Shown: positions 35,055 to 42,780 of the stretch, piece after piece
Layout: every line of letters starts with the position of its first letter
Position numbering within the stretch: position 1 is the first letter of the stretch
NCBI RefSeq assembly: GCF_002850745.1
Contig: NZ_KZ559474.1
Coordinates: 281,042 to 345,041 of the forward strand
DNA length: 64,000 nt
Reading direction: 5' to 3'
From: Nonomuraea indica
GTDB lineage: Bacteria > Actinomycetota > Actinomycetes > Streptosporangiales > Streptosporangiaceae
Notes under the pieces: model-generated
What the model was told of the DNA's origin: nothing
Databases searched by the model: none
The model's input: only the letters and a program-made list of their open reading frames with translations
Made by a program: the position numbers and the translations under genes

Positions 35055-35381
35055 TCAGCGACCGAGGTCGTTGCCCAGGCCGCGCAGACCGTTCAGCGCA
35101 ACGGCGTCGGCGTCGGCGTCGTTGTCGTTGTCGTTGTGGTTGTTGTTGTGGATGTTGATGAACACCCTGACCTTCTGGCGGCCGTGACGGCCGCCGTGGT
35201 GACGCCAGCCGCCCCAGCACCGCCAGCCGCGCCAGCAGCCCATGCTGAAGTCGCTCGCGGTGGTGGTGACGGTGGTGGCGCCCGCGGCGGTCGCGGTGGT
35301 GGCCGCGCCGAGGGCGACGACCCCGCCGGTCATGGCGGTGGCCAGAGAGAGACCTGCGATTGCGCTCTTGAACGTGGGCAT
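35055..35381 (-). CDS. Small secreted Gly/Trp/His-rich protein, paralog 3 of 3
   Basis: 108 aa, the most divergent copy. Signal peptide MPTFKSAIAGLSLATAMTGG leads to a Thr-rich stretch, MGCWRGWRCWGGWRHHGGRH, the basic GRQKVRV and the core FINIHNNNHNDNDNDADADA, ending LNGLRGLGNDLGR. Trp and Arg replace part of the Gly run but two Cys remain. Conservation of the Asn/Asp core across all three copies indicates selection on it. Confidence 0.75.
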   Translation of the reverse strand: MPTFKSAIAGLSLATAMTGGVVALGAATTATAAGATTVTTTASDFSMGCWRGWRCWGGWRHHGGRHGRQKVRVFINIHNNNHNDNDNDADADAVALNGLRGLGNDLGR

Positions 35382-35730
35382 TGAGTTCCCCCCTAAAGGA
35401 TCGACTGCCCTGGTTCTTCGGCATTCTCCGCTACGAATGGAAAATGTCGTGGATGGCGATCAAATGCGTCATCCGTGGCTTTTCATTTCCGGCGGCGCGG
35501 CGCGGCAAACGAGAATCGTGGCGTTTTGCTATAGAGTAACGCTCTCATTGCTCTCATTAAGCATTTATGAAATGAATTGACGGGATATGTCCGTTTTGTC
35601 CTCCCCTCTTGAGCCTCCGGGTGGCCCGAATAAGTCGCGCCGAGTCCCAATAAAGGCGGTTAAGTCGCATATGTCCGTTAATGGTAGGGTCTGGCCGGGT
35701 GGTTATCGTGGAGTGAGTGAGGAGGAGCGC
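35382..35730. promoter_or_regulatory. AT-rich divergent regulatory region with short direct repeats
   Basis: This 349-bp gap has clearly lower GC than its surroundings and no gene. Direct repeats: CTCTCATT at 35542 and 35551; ATATGTCCGTT at 35585 and 35669 (84 bp apart); TAAGTCGC at 35631 and 35661 (30 bp apart). It separates paralog 3 from the divergent hydrolase, so it probably carries both promoters and binding sites for an unknown regulator. Confidence 0.55.
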
Positions 35731-36630
35731 ATGACCGCTGAGCCGATCCCGCACTGGCCAGGACGCATGGTGGGTTCGGTGCACGTCAGGTCCACTCCCG
35801 GGGGAGCGCCGGAGCAGGCGGTCTTCGTGCACGGGCTGGCCGGGGCCGCCACCAACTGGACCGACCTCATGGACGAGCTCAAGGACGACGTCACCGGCCA
35901 CGCCATCGACCTGCCGGGGGCGGGCTTCTCCCCGGCGCCGGCCGACGGCGACTACAGCGTCGCCGCACACGCCCGTGCCGTCATCGGCCTCATGGAGGAG
36001 ACCGGCCCGGCCCACCTGTTCGGCAACTCGCTCGGCGGCGCCGTGTCCGTCCGGGTGGCAGCGCAGCGGCCCGACCTCGTGCGCTCGCTCACCCTCGTCT
36101 CGCCCGCGCTGCCCGACCTGCTGCCGCGGTACGGGCCCGCCCGCGTGGCCGCCGCGGCCATGCCCCGCCTGGGGGAGTGGGTGGCCGACCGGCTCCGGCT
36201 CGTCCCCGCCGAGCAGCGCATCACGGCCTCGTTCGCGATGGTCTGGGCCGACATGGGCCTGGTCCACCCCGCACGGCTGCACGACGCCGTCGAGGAGCTG
36301 CGCCGCCGCGACGACCTCCCCCACGCGGGCGCCGCCATGATCGGCTCCGCCCGGGGCATCGTCGCGGAGTACTTCCGGCGCGGCGAGGACAACCTGTGGC
36401 GCCAGGCCGCCCGGGTCCGGGCGCCGACGCTGATCATCCACGGCCGGCACGACCGGCTCGTCCGCCCCGCCATGGCCGCCAAGGCCGGACGCGCGTTCCC
36501 CCAGGTGCGACTGGTGCTGCTGCCGCGGGCGGGGCATGTGGCGATGATGGAGATGCCCGGAGTCGTGGCCGCGGAGGCCCGCCGTCTCATAGGTGAGACG
36601 CGATTGGGGAATGCCCCACTCGGCAGCTAG
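35731..36630 (+). CDS. Alpha/beta hydrolase
   Basis: 299 aa. The oxyanion motif is FVHGLAGAATNW, nucleophile FGNSLGG, acid IIHGRHDRLV and His LLPRAGHVAMME, a complete catalytic triad. ATG 35731 follows GAGGAGGAGCGC. It precedes moeZ by 43 bp on the same strand; a lipase/esterase-type gene also lies near moeZ in mycobacteria (Rv3203 region), suggesting old linkage. Substrate unknown. Confidence 0.83.
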   Translation: MTAEPIPHWPGRMVGSVHVRSTPGGAPEQAVFVHGLAGAATNWTDLMDELKDDVTGHAIDLPGAGFSPAPADGDYSVAAHARAVIGLMEETGPAHLFGNSLGGAVSVRVAAQRPDLVRSLTLVSPALPDLLPRYGPARVAAAAMPRLGEWVADRLRLVPAEQRITASFAMVWADMGLVHPARLHDAVEELRRRDDLPHAGAAMIGSARGIVAEYFRRGEDNLWRQAARVRAPTLIIHGRHDRLVRPAMAAKAGRAFPQVRLVLLPRAGHVAMMEMPGVVAAEARRLIGETRLGNAPLGS

Positions 36631-36673
36631 GTTTCATCAGGAGATGGGTCCCCCTGAAACGGGAGCGTAGACA

Positions 36674-37855
36674 GTGTCCTTGCCACCGCTGGTCGAGCCG
36701 GCCGCCGAGCTGACCGTTGACGAAGTGCGCCGCTACTCGCGCCACCTGATCATCCCCGATGTCGGGATGGCCGGGCAGAAGCGGCTGAAGAACGCCAAGG
36801 TGCTCTGCGTGGGCGCCGGCGGCCTGGGCTCGCCCGCGCTGCTGTACCTCGCGGCGGCCGGCGTCGGGACGCTCGGCATCATCGACTTCGACGTCGTCGA
36901 CGAGTCCAACCTGCAGCGCCAGGTCATCCACGGCCAGTCCGACGTCGGCCGGCCCAAGGCCGAGAGCGCCGCGGCGTCCGTCCGCGAGATCAACCCGCTG
37001 ATCGACGTCGTCGTCCACAACACGGTGCTGACCACCGAGAACGTGATGGAGATCTTCTCCGGCTACGACCTCATCGTCGACGGCACCGACAACTTCGCCA
37101 CCCGCTACATGGTCAACGACGCGGCCGTGCTGCTGGGCAAGCCGTACGTGTGGGGCTCGATCTACCGCTTCGACGGCCAGGCGAGCGTGTTCTGGGCCGA
37201 GCACGGGCCCTGCTACCGCTGCCTCTACCCCGAGCCGCCGCCTCCCGGCATGGTCCCCTCCTGCGCCGAGGGCGGCGTGCTGGGCGTGCTGTGCGCCTCC
37301 GTCGGCTCCATCCAGGTCAACGAGGCCATCAAGCTCCTGACCGGCATCGGCGACCCGCTGGTCGGGCGGTTGATGATCTACGACGCCCTGGAGATGAAGT
37401 ACCGCGACGTCAAGGTCCGCAAGGACCCCGAGTGCGTCCTGTGCGGTAAGAACCCGACGGTCACCGAGCTGCTCGAGGACTACGAGGCCTTCTGCGGCGC
37501 CATCTCCGACGAGGCCGCCCAGGCCGCGTCGGGCTCCACGATCACCGCGCTGGAGCTCAAGGCCATGCAGGACAACGGCGAGGACATCTTCCTCGTCGAC
37601 GTCCGCGAGCCGAACGAGTACGAGATCGTGTCGATCCCGGGCGCCACGCTGATCCCCAAGGGCGAGTTCCTCAACGGCTCGGCCCTGGAGAAGCTGCCGC
37701 AGGACAAGCGCATCGTGCTGCACTGCAAGTCGGGCGCGCGTTCGGCCGAGGCGCTGGCCATCGTCAAGAACGCCGGCTTCGCCGACGCCGTCCACGTCGG
37801 CGGAGGCGTGCTGAGCTGGGTCAAGAGCGTCGACCCGAGCCTGCCGTCCTACTGA
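36674..37855 (+). CDS. moeZ: MoeZ adenylyltransferase/sulfurtransferase
   Basis: 393-aa two-domain enzyme that adenylates and thiolates ubiquitin-like sulfur carriers (MoaD, CysO-type, ThiS-type). The E1-like domain has the nucleotide loop GAGGLGSPALLYLAAAGVG, CYRC and the later CVLC Zn pair, and EGGVLGVLCASVGSIQVNEA; the C-terminal rhodanese domain has the active Cys in LHCKSGARS. GTG 36674 follows GGGAG. It is the counterpart of Rv3206c and anchors the synteny of this region with mycobacteria. Also central in actinomycete thio-metabolite biosynthesis. Confidence 0.93.
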   Translation: MSLPPLVEPAAELTVDEVRRYSRHLIIPDVGMAGQKRLKNAKVLCVGAGGLGSPALLYLAAAGVGTLGIIDFDVVDESNLQRQVIHGQSDVGRPKAESAAASVREINPLIDVVVHNTVLTTENVMEIFSGYDLIVDGTDNFATRYMVNDAAVLLGKPYVWGSIYRFDGQASVFWAEHGPCYRCLYPEPPPPGMVPSCAEGGVLGVLCASVGSIQVNEAIKLLTGIGDPLVGRLMIYDALEMKYRDVKVRKDPECVLCGKNPTVTELLEDYEAFCGAISDEAAQAASGSTITALELKAMQDNGEDIFLVDVREPNEYEIVSIPGATLIPKGEFLNGSALEKLPQDKRIVLHCKSGARSAEALAIVKNAGFADAVHVGGGVLSWVKSVDPSLPSY

Positions 37856-37888
37856 GTCCGGTTTCGTCGGTCGTTCCGGTTTCCACGG

Positions 37889-38644
37889 ATGACACGGGGC
37901 GGCCGCATTAAGGTCGATGCCGTGGACCTCGCCCGCCCCTGCTGGCCCGCCCTGGTGGTGACCACCGCGCTGACGCTCGTCTGCGCGGTGGCCGCCTGGG
38001 CCGCGGCGGGCGCGGCGGGCGCCGAGCTGACCAGGGGCCCCACCCGGGCCGAGCTGCACACCGCCGCCAAGCGTGAGGTGGCCGAGCGCTGGCGGGCGTG
38101 GCCCGCCGGGAGCATCTTCCCCGCCAGGCTGCCCTACTCCGCGGAGCAGGGCGGCAGGGAGCACGCCACCCGGATCGGCATCTCGCCGCGCACCGACTGC
38201 GCCGCCTCGGTCGACGCCGGGGCGTCCGGCGCGCTGCGCGCGGCCGGCTGCCGTGCCGTGCTGCGCGCCACCTACATCGACGAGCTGCGGGGCGTGCTCG
38301 TCACGGTCGGCGTCGTGGCGCTGCCCGACGAGCTGGCCGCCGCGCGGGCCAAGGCGGCCTTCCCCGCCGGTGGCGCCCCGGTGCCCGGCCTGCGCCCGCT
38401 GGCCTTCCCCGGCACCGTCTCCCATCGCTTCACCCCGCCCGTGCGGCAGGCGGCCTCCGTGCGCCAGGCCGGGCCGTACGTCGTGCTGACCACGGCCGGG
38501 CAGGTGGACGGGCGGCCCGCGCGGGCCGTCGCCGACCAGCGACCGGCCATCTTCGCCTTCGCGGCCGAGATCTCCGAGCGCATCCTGGTGTCGCTGACCA
38601 CGCCGCGGGTGCCCGACTGCGCCTCGAAGGAGTGGCGGTGCTGA
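37889..38644 (+). CDS. Exported partner protein of subtilase module 1
   Basis: 251 aa. One N-terminal membrane span (WPALVVTTALTLVCAVAAWA) exports a domain of about 190 aa. It shares with the gene at 39948 the pattern RWxAWPAxxxFP, GIxP, C-VDA, GC-LRATYxD, TVGVxxLxDE, plus a C-terminal Cys pair (PDC...WRC). No known family recognised. The last codons overlap the start of the protease gene by 7 nt, so synthesis is coupled. A role as chaperone, inhibitor or substrate-presenting subunit for the protease is inferred. Confidence 0.72.
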   Translation: MTRGGRIKVDAVDLARPCWPALVVTTALTLVCAVAAWAAAGAAGAELTRGPTRAELHTAAKREVAERWRAWPAGSIFPARLPYSAEQGGREHATRIGISPRTDCAASVDAGASGALRAAGCRAVLRATYIDELRGVLVTVGVVALPDELAAARAKAAFPAGGAPVPGLRPLAFPGTVSHRFTPPVRQAASVRQAGPYVVLTTAGQVDGRPARAVADQRPAIFAFAAEISERILVSLTTPRVPDCASKEWRC

Positions 38645-39894
38645 GCCGGACGAGCCTGGCCGTGGCCGCCGTGACCGTGACCGCCGTGAGCGGTTCGGGG
38701 GTGGTGCTGACCGCCGGGGCGCCGCCCGCCCTGGCCGACGACGTGCGCGGCGTGCAGCAGCCGGTCCTCGACACGCTGGAGCTGCCCAGGGCGTGGCGCA
38801 CCAGCAAGGGGGCCGGAGTGACCGTGGCGGTGCTCGACTCGGGCGTCGATCCGGAGCACCGCGACCTGGCCGGTTCGGTCACGGTGGGGCGCGACTTCAC
38901 CGCTGGGGCCAACCCGCCCGGTGTGCCCCCGCACCGCCTGCACGGCACGTACATGGCCTCGCTGATCGCGGGGCACGGGCACGGGCCCGGCGGCAGGCGG
39001 GGCGTCATCGGCGTGGCGCCCGAGGCCGAGGTGCTGTCGGTACGGGTGATCCTGGAGGACGAGGAGCCGGGGTTCGTCCGGTTCAACACGGCCCGCCGCT
39101 TCGAGAACGTGGTGGCCAGGGGCATCCGCTACGCGGTCGACCGGGGCGCCGATGTGATCAACATGTCGATCTCCAAGGAACTGGCCACCAAGGAGGAGCG
39201 CGCCGCGGTGCGCTACGCCATCTCGCGGGGCGTCGTGCTGGTCGCCGCGGCGGGCAACGAGGGGGCCGGCGAGGAGCGGGCGGGCAGGGCGGCGCGCGCC
39301 GGGTTCGACCCGTACTCCTATCCGGCGGCCTTCCCGGGCGTGGTCTCGGTGGGGGCGACGGACCGGAGGCTGCGGCGGGCGACGTTCTCCAACGGCAACG
39401 CCTCGGTCCTGCTGGCCGCCCCCGGCGTCGACATCATGGGGGCGGGACCCGGCGACGCCTACTGGGTGGGCCAGGGCACCTCGCAGGCGACCGCGCTGGT
39501 GTCCGGCGTCGCCGCACTGATAAAAGCGAAATATCCGGATATGTCGCCACCGTTGGTGGCGCAGGCCCTCACCGCCGGCGCGACCGACCGGCCACCGGGC
39601 GGCTACGACACCGGCACCGGCTTCGGCGTGGTGAACGCCGCCCGCGCCCTCGCCGAGGCCCGCCGCCTGGCCCGGCACAGCGAGACCGCCACCGGCGACC
39701 CGGCCCAGGACCCGGCCGCGCCGATCGGGGCGGGCTCCCGCGGGCCGATCACCGTCGTCGTCCGTGACCGCACCGCGGTCCAGGTCTACGGCACGATCGC
39801 CGCGGCGGCCACCGCCGGCGCGCTGACCTCGCTGGTGTCGATGTACGTCCTGGTCAGACGGATACGGCGGGCACCCAGCTCCCATGAGGCATGA
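38638..39894 (+). CDS. Subtilisin-like (S8) protease with C-terminal membrane anchor, module 1
   Basis: 418-aa secreted, membrane-tethered serine protease resembling mycosins. A signal peptide (to about residue 35, PPALADD) is followed almost directly by the catalytic domain with Asp67 (VLDSGVD), His102 (HGTYMASLIAG), oxyanion Asn (AAAGNEG) and Ser282 (GTSQATALVSG). There is no room for an I9 propeptide. A C-terminal span (VYGTIAAAATAGALTSLVSM) and basic VRRIRR anchor it. GTG 38638 overlaps the partner gene by 7 nt. No type VII secretion genes are nearby. Confidence 0.87.
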   Translation: MLSRTSLAVAAVTVTAVSGSGVVLTAGAPPALADDVRGVQQPVLDTLELPRAWRTSKGAGVTVAVLDSGVDPEHRDLAGSVTVGRDFTAGANPPGVPPHRLHGTYMASLIAGHGHGPGGRRGVIGVAPEAEVLSVRVILEDEEPGFVRFNTARRFENVVARGIRYAVDRGADVINMSISKELATKEERAAVRYAISRGVVLVAAAGNEGAGEERAGRAARAGFDPYSYPAAFPGVVSVGATDRRLRRATFSNGNASVLLAAPGVDIMGAGPGDAYWVGQGTSQATALVSGVAALIKAKYPDMSPPLVAQALTAGATDRPPGGYDTGTGFGVVNAARALAEARRLARHSETATGDPAQDPAAPIGAGSRGPITVVVRDRTAVQVYGTIAAAATAGALTSLVSMYVLVRRIRRAPSSHEA

Positions 39895-39947
39895 TCCGCG
39901 CATCGAGGGGGACGACATAGACACGAGGACGAGCCGGGAACGAGGCG

Positions 39948-40850
39948 GTGGTGAAGGCACGTAGGACGACCTCAGGGCTGCCACGCGCCGGGGGGACCAC
40001 GCCGGGACGGACGAACCCGCTCGGCACCCCAGCCGGGCGCCGCACGCGCGTGCCCGTCTGGCCGGCGGCCTCGCCCCGCCGCGTCACCGAGGCCCGGCGG
40101 CTGGCCGAGGAGGCGGAGCTCCGGCAGGGCGTGCGCTACCGCCGCTGGTTCGTGGCGCTCGTCGGCGGCGTGCTGGCCATGTCGGCCGTCGTCGTGCTGC
40201 TCGGCACCGTCGGGCTGTCCGCCGAGACCCGATCCCGCCCGCTCACCCCCGGCGAGCAGCACCGCTACCAGCAGGAGGAGATCGCGCGGCGCTGGCAGGC
40301 GTGGCCGGCGTCCGGCGTGTTCCCCGAAGAGGTGAAGTACCTCGGGCTCGGCCGCGCCCAGCAGTACGCCCGGCGCGTCGGCATCGCCCCCGCGGCCGAG
40401 TGCCGCGACGCCGTGGACGCCTCCGTGGCCGGCCCCCTCGACGAGCACGGCTGCGTCACCATGCTGCGCGCCACCTACGTCGACCAGACGGCCACGTTCG
40501 TCTTCACGGTCGGCGTGGCGGTGCTGGAGGACGAGGAGTCGCGGGTGGCCGCGGGCGAGGCGCTCACCCAGGACGACCGGGTCGGCGTGCTGCCCGTCGC
40601 CTTCCGCGGCACGGCCACCGAGCGGTTCGGCGCCGAGCAGCGCCAGCGCACCGGCTGGGTGGGCGCCGGGCCGTACATCGTCTTCTCCACGGGCGGCTAC
40701 GCCGACGGCCGTACCAGGGCGGCGATCCCGCCGGAGGAGACCCTGCACAGCGAGCTGTGGCCGACGGCCCGGTCGATCGGCAACCAGATCGCCTACTTCC
40801 TCGCGGACCCGCCCAAGGTGCCGCCCTGCACCCAGGGGAACGTGTGCTGA
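39948..40850 (+). CDS. Exported partner protein of subtilase module 2
   Basis: 300 aa. A basic cytoplasmic N-terminus of about 70 residues precedes a single span (WFVALVGGVLAMSAVVVLLG); the external domain aligns with the protein at 37889 (RWQAWPASGVFP; GIAPAAECRDAVDAS; GCVTMLRATYVDQ; FTVGVAVLEDE) and ends in a Cys pair (PPCTQGNVC). This is a tandem duplicate of the module 1 partner with a longer cytoplasmic part. Stop overlaps the following protease start by 7 nt. Confidence 0.72.
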   Translation: MVKARRTTSGLPRAGGTTPGRTNPLGTPAGRRTRVPVWPAASPRRVTEARRLAEEAELRQGVRYRRWFVALVGGVLAMSAVVVLLGTVGLSAETRSRPLTPGEQHRYQQEEIARRWQAWPASGVFPEEVKYLGLGRAQQYARRVGIAPAAECRDAVDASVAGPLDEHGCVTMLRATYVDQTATFVFTVGVAVLEDEESRVAAGEALTQDDRVGVLPVAFRGTATERFGAEQRQRTGWVGAGPYIVFSTGGYADGRTRAAIPPEETLHSELWPTARSIGNQIAYFLADPPKVPPCTQGNVC

Positions 40851-42010
40851 CCCTCGTACGCGCGCTGACCGCCGCCGCGCTCGCCCTCCAGGCGCCCGCC
40901 GCCGCGGCGCCCGCGCCGATCCGGGAGCAGCAGCAGTGGGTGCTGGACGCGCTCAACGTCGAGCAGGCGTGGACCGTGACCAAGGGAAGGGGCGTCACCG
41001 TCGCCGTGATCGACAGCCTGGTCGACACGCGCGTCAAGGAACTGCGCGGCCGGGTGACCACCGCACCCGACATGAGCGCGCCCGGGGTGCAGCGCGAGGC
41101 CCGGCCGGGCCGCCACGGCACGGCCATGGCGGCGCTCATCGCCGGGTCCGGCGCCGGTGAGGGGCTGGTCGGCGTCGCCCCCGAGGCGCGGGTGCTGTCG
41201 ATCCCGCTGGCCGTGGCCGAGGACCCCGACCTGGGCACCATCGACCCCGAGCCCGACCACCCGGCCGGGCGGGAGAGCCCGCTGGCGCGGGCCCTGCGCT
41301 ATGCCGTCAACCACGGCGCCAAGGTCGTCAGCATGTCGATCGGGAGCTACGGCCCGCACCGGTCGGAGCGGGAGGCCGTCTCGTACGCGCTGGGCAAGGG
41401 CGTCGTGCTGGTCGCCGCCGTCGGGAACGACGGGCAGAGCGGCTACACGAAGATGAACGGCACCTCCTACTGGAGCTTCCCCGCCGGCTACCCCGGCGTC
41501 ATCGGCGTGGCCGCGGTGGACAAGCAGGGCAGGCAGGCGCCGTTCAGCAGCGACAACCTGTCCGTGCTCGTCGCCGCGCCCGGCGTGGACGTGCCCGTCG
41601 TCAGACGGGCGGGCGGCTACGAGCTGTCCCGCGGCACCAGCCCGGCCGGCGCGCTCGTCGCCGGGGTGGCCGCCCTGGTCAAGGCGCGTCACCCAAGCCT
41701 GCGTCCCGAACAGGTCGCCCAGGCGCTGGCGGCCGGGGCCAGAGGCCGCCCGGGGGCGGGGTACGACGACAAGACCGGGTTCGGGGTGGTCGACGCGGGC
41801 GCCGCGCTCGACGCGGCCCAGCGGTTCGCCGCCGTCAAGCCGGTCGGCGGGGTGCCCGACGACACGCACTTCGGAGCCGGCGAGGACTCGCCGGTGCCGT
41901 CGCAGCCGGGCGCCGAGCCGTGGCGGCTGCTGCTGTACGGCGGCGGCGTGCTGGCGGCGTTGGTGACTTTCAGCGGCGCCGTCGTCGTGCTCAATCAGCG
42001 CAGAGGGTGA
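40844..42010 (+). CDS. Subtilisin-like (S8) protease with C-terminal membrane anchor, module 2
   Basis: 388-aa paralog of the module 1 protease. Signal peptide (MLTLVRALTAAALALQAPAA), then Asp57 (VIDSLVD), His91 (RHGTAMAALIAG), Asn in AAVGNDG and Ser266 (GTSPAGALVAG). A C-terminal span (LLLYGGGVLAALVTFSGAVV) tethers it. As in module 1 the catalytic domain follows the signal peptide after only about 25 residues. An insert around residues 120-145 (DPDLGTIDPEPDHPAGRE) distinguishes its substrate cleft from module 1. Confidence 0.87.
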   Translation: MLTLVRALTAAALALQAPAAAAPAPIREQQQWVLDALNVEQAWTVTKGRGVTVAVIDSLVDTRVKELRGRVTTAPDMSAPGVQREARPGRHGTAMAALIAGSGAGEGLVGVAPEARVLSIPLAVAEDPDLGTIDPEPDHPAGRESPLARALRYAVNHGAKVVSMSIGSYGPHRSEREAVSYALGKGVVLVAAVGNDGQSGYTKMNGTSYWSFPAGYPGVIGVAAVDKQGRQAPFSSDNLSVLVAAPGVDVPVVRRAGGYELSRGTSPAGALVAGVAALVKARHPSLRPEQVAQALAAGARGRPGAGYDDKTGFGVVDAGAALDAAQRFAAVKPVGGVPDDTHFGAGEDSPVPSQPGAEPWRLLLYGGGVLAALVTFSGAVVVLNQRRG

Positions 42011-42033
42011 AAGATCCGCTATCGTCCGGCGTC

Positions 42034-42393
42034 ATGGGATACGAGCTGCGCGTGGTCAGGCAGGCGCCGATCGCCTTCGCCGACCTCGCGAAGGCGATCG
42101 TGCCGGCCGGGTTCGAGCTGGACGAGTCGTACGAGATCGTCGCCAGGCACGGCGGCGCGGCGCACACCGTCGGACGGTGGCGCGAGCAGGTGGTGGGGGA
42201 GCCCGGCTCCGACTGGCAGGTGGCGCAGCTCGTCCGGCTGGCCGCGGTGCTCGGCGCCCGGCTGGTCGGCGAGGACGGCGAGAGCTACGCCGTCCGTGAC
42301 GGCGTCGTCGAGGTGTGGACCGGCGGCAGCGCGATGGAGATCGGCAAGTTCGACGAGATCATCGAGGCGGGTCCCGCCGCGTGGACGGCCTGA
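42034..42393 (+). CDS. Hypothetical protein
   Basis: 119-aa soluble alpha/beta protein, MGYELRVVRQAPIAFADLAK ... SAMEIGKFDEIIEAGPAAWTA. Not recognised. It starts 23 bp after the second protease stop and its 3' end overlaps the alkyltransferase-like gene by 13 nt, so it belongs to the same transcription unit. The central VGEDGESYAVRDGVVEVW looks like an edge of a small beta-sheet domain. Confidence 0.65.
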   Translation: MGYELRVVRQAPIAFADLAKAIVPAGFELDESYEIVARHGGAAHTVGRWREQVVGEPGSDWQVAQLVRLAAVLGARLVGEDGESYAVRDGVVEVWTGGSAMEIGKFDEIIEAGPAAWTA

Positions 42394-42716
42394 ACCCCTT
42401 CGCCGAGCGCGTGCTCGACGTGGTGGAGCGCATCCCGCCGGGACGGGTGCTCGCCTACGGGGACATCGCCGAATACCTCGGCGAGGGCGGGCCGCGGCAG
42501 GTCGGGCGGGTGATGTCCCTCTGGGGCGGCGCGGTGCCGTGGTGGCGGGTGGTGCACGCCGACGGCTCCGGCGCGAGCCCCGAGCACCGCGAGGAGTGCC
42601 TGGCCCGCTGGCGCGAGGAGGGCACCCCGGTGCGGGGCGACCGGGCCGACATGCGGCGGGCGCGCTGGGACGGGCGGGACGACCGGCCTTCAGCGGATTC
42701 ACAGAAACGTGATTGA
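42381..42716 (+). CDS. Alkyltransferase-like (ATL) DNA-binding repair protein
   Basis: 111-aa relative of O6-alkylguanine-DNA methyltransferase. The fold signature NPFAERVLDVVERIPPGRVL and AYGDIAEYLGEGGPRQVGRV is clear, but the catalytic PCHR is P53-W54-W55-R56 (PWWRVV), so it cannot accept the alkyl group. ATL proteins bind alkylated bases and hand them to nucleotide excision repair. It corresponds to Rv3204, between moeZ and adnA. GTG 42381 overlaps the upstream gene by 13 nt. Confidence 0.85.
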   Translation: MDGLNPFAERVLDVVERIPPGRVLAYGDIAEYLGEGGPRQVGRVMSLWGGAVPWWRVVHADGSGASPEHREECLARWREEGTPVRGDRADMRRARWDGRDDRPSADSQKRD

Positions 42717-42780
42717 CCTGCCGATTCCCCCCATGTGGGGATCTGTGCCACCCGACTCCCCTTAGCATGGGCGCAAGAGA

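Noticed and set aside
33844..35381. Chaplin or lasso/lanthipeptide precursor cluster
   Set aside because: No chaplin domain, no leader-core architecture and no modification enzymes nearby; sequences have Sec-type signal peptides.
38638..42010. Type VII secretion mycosins (MycP)
   Set aside because: Similar architecture, but no EccB, EccC, EccD, EccE or WXG100 genes are in the window; listed as mycosin-like only.
42381..42716. Active O6-methylguanine-DNA methyltransferase
   Set aside because: The acceptor Cys of PCHR is Trp, so it is an alkyltransferase-like protein.
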